Source: Thalassotalea sediminis (GTDB lineage: Bacteria; Pseudomonadota; Gammaproteobacteria; Enterobacterales; Alteromonadaceae). From it: a stretch of 64,000 nt of DNA. Under the pieces are notes generated by a model. That model did no database searches. It had not been told where the DNA came from and saw only the letters and a list, made by a program, of their open reading frames with translations. The translations under genes were made by a program, and so were the position numbers. How positions within the stretch are numbered: position 1 is the stretch's first letter; every line of letters begins with the position of its first letter. The DNA lies in the NCBI RefSeq assembly GCF_030295915.1, contig NZ_AP027361.1:558001-622000 (forward strand), written 5' to 3'. Below are positions 63,773 through 64,000 of this stretch, in pieces.

Positions 63773-64000
63773 ATGAACAAATTTATTAGCCTAATATTAC
63801 TTTCTTTTTGTATTACATTTGTGTCCAACGCAACGTTGATCACTAATTTGTCGCAATTTGATCTTGAGAACAAGAACTATGTTAACGCCGAAGATCAGTT
63901 AACAACTGATTTAGCAGGTGTACATTATGTCTCATCTAATGGCTGGGATTATGCGTGGGCATCACCTGTAAATGCTGAATCATGGGGTACAAACACCTTA
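63773..64000 (+). CDS. Secreted PEP-CTERM-like protein, 3' partial
   Basis: The first 76 residues are visible before the window edge. A signal peptide (MNKFISLILLSFCITFVSNA) is followed by LTTDLAGVHYVSSNGWDYAWASPVNAESWGTNTL. The WDYAWASPVN stretch is seen in secreted proteins with C-terminal sorting signals of PEP-CTERM type; whether that signal is present lies outside the window. A TATAAA (near 63715) may be its promoter. It is not MshQ by its start. Confidence 0.65.
   Translation, partial: MNKFISLILLSFCITFVSNATLITNLSQFDLENKNYVNAEDQLTTDLAGVHYVSSNGWDYAWASPVNAESWGTNTL

Overview
The window looks like a chromosomal segment of a marine gammaproteobacterium of the order Alteromonadales, most like the Colwelliaceae (Thalassotalea or Colwellia type). 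The evidence is the low G+C, the conserved gammaproteobacterial gene orders (rpmE/priA/ftsN/hslVU, dnaB-alr, metR/metE, hemL-clc-erpA, motX-rnr-rlmB, rpsF-priB-rpsR-rplI), a Na+-type polar flagellum gene (motX) and an almost complete MSHA type IV pilus locus. Genus is inference. No rRNA, tRNA, CRISPR, insertion sequence or prophage was seen. Almost all of the sequence is core genome.

Region by region: 1-3.3 kb holds a truncated GGDEF-EAL protein and an HBM-type chemoreceptor with a FliA-like -10 element. 3.3-8.9 kb holds hslU and hslV (behind a good sigma-32 promoter), ftsN and priA on the minus strand, with rpmE divergent. 9-11 kb is an ECF sigma, anti-sigma and DUF4097 beta-helix unit. 11-20 kb holds dnaB, alr, a bacterial PH-domain protein, yjbQ, metR/metE with MetJ and MetR operators, cheX, zur and dusA. 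20.1-24.4 kb is an envelope-stress block: tandem palindromes, a sigma-54-like promoter, a 43-residue membrane ORF, sseA, a second sigma-54-like promoter, a small exported protein, pspA, a short pspC, a membrane protein and a TPR protein. 24.4-36 kb holds a crotonase, a PCu(A)C copper chaperone, DUF2333 and TIGR04219 proteins, rplM-rpsI, an unrecognised protein, hemL, pyrB, hemJ, a CLC protein, a DUF6776 protein, erpA and an M28 peptidase. 37-45.3 kb holds an HD-GYP protein, motX, rnr (apparently with an AUU start), rlmB, a lone solute-binding protein and the rpsF operon.

45.3-63.6 kb is the MSHA locus: mshH (a degenerate CsrD-like GGDEF-EAL protein), a PLP enzyme on the opposite strand, mshI, a PilN-like gene, mshJ, K, L, M, N, E, G, F, B, A, then a PglL-type oligosaccharyltransferase-like gene on the opposite strand, an extra pilin, mshC, D, O and P. 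A secreted PEP-CTERM-like protein is cut by the right edge, and mshQ is not seen. The locus encodes an inner-membrane platform (mshI, PilN-like, mshJ, mshG), a secretin (mshL), ATPases (mshE, mshM) and pilins. MshE carries both 24-residue c-di-GMP-binding motifs, so the GGDEF/EAL and HD-GYP proteins in the same window may feed signals to this pilus.

The points most worth a second look are the AUU start of rnr, the tandem 21-bp-spaced palindromes with paired sigma-54-like promoters around the reorganised psp cluster, the PglL-like gene inside the pilin operon, the third MshA/B-like pilin, and a CLC protein with the channel-type Val at the proton-glutamate position. I found no wholly unknown multi-gene defence or mobile system.
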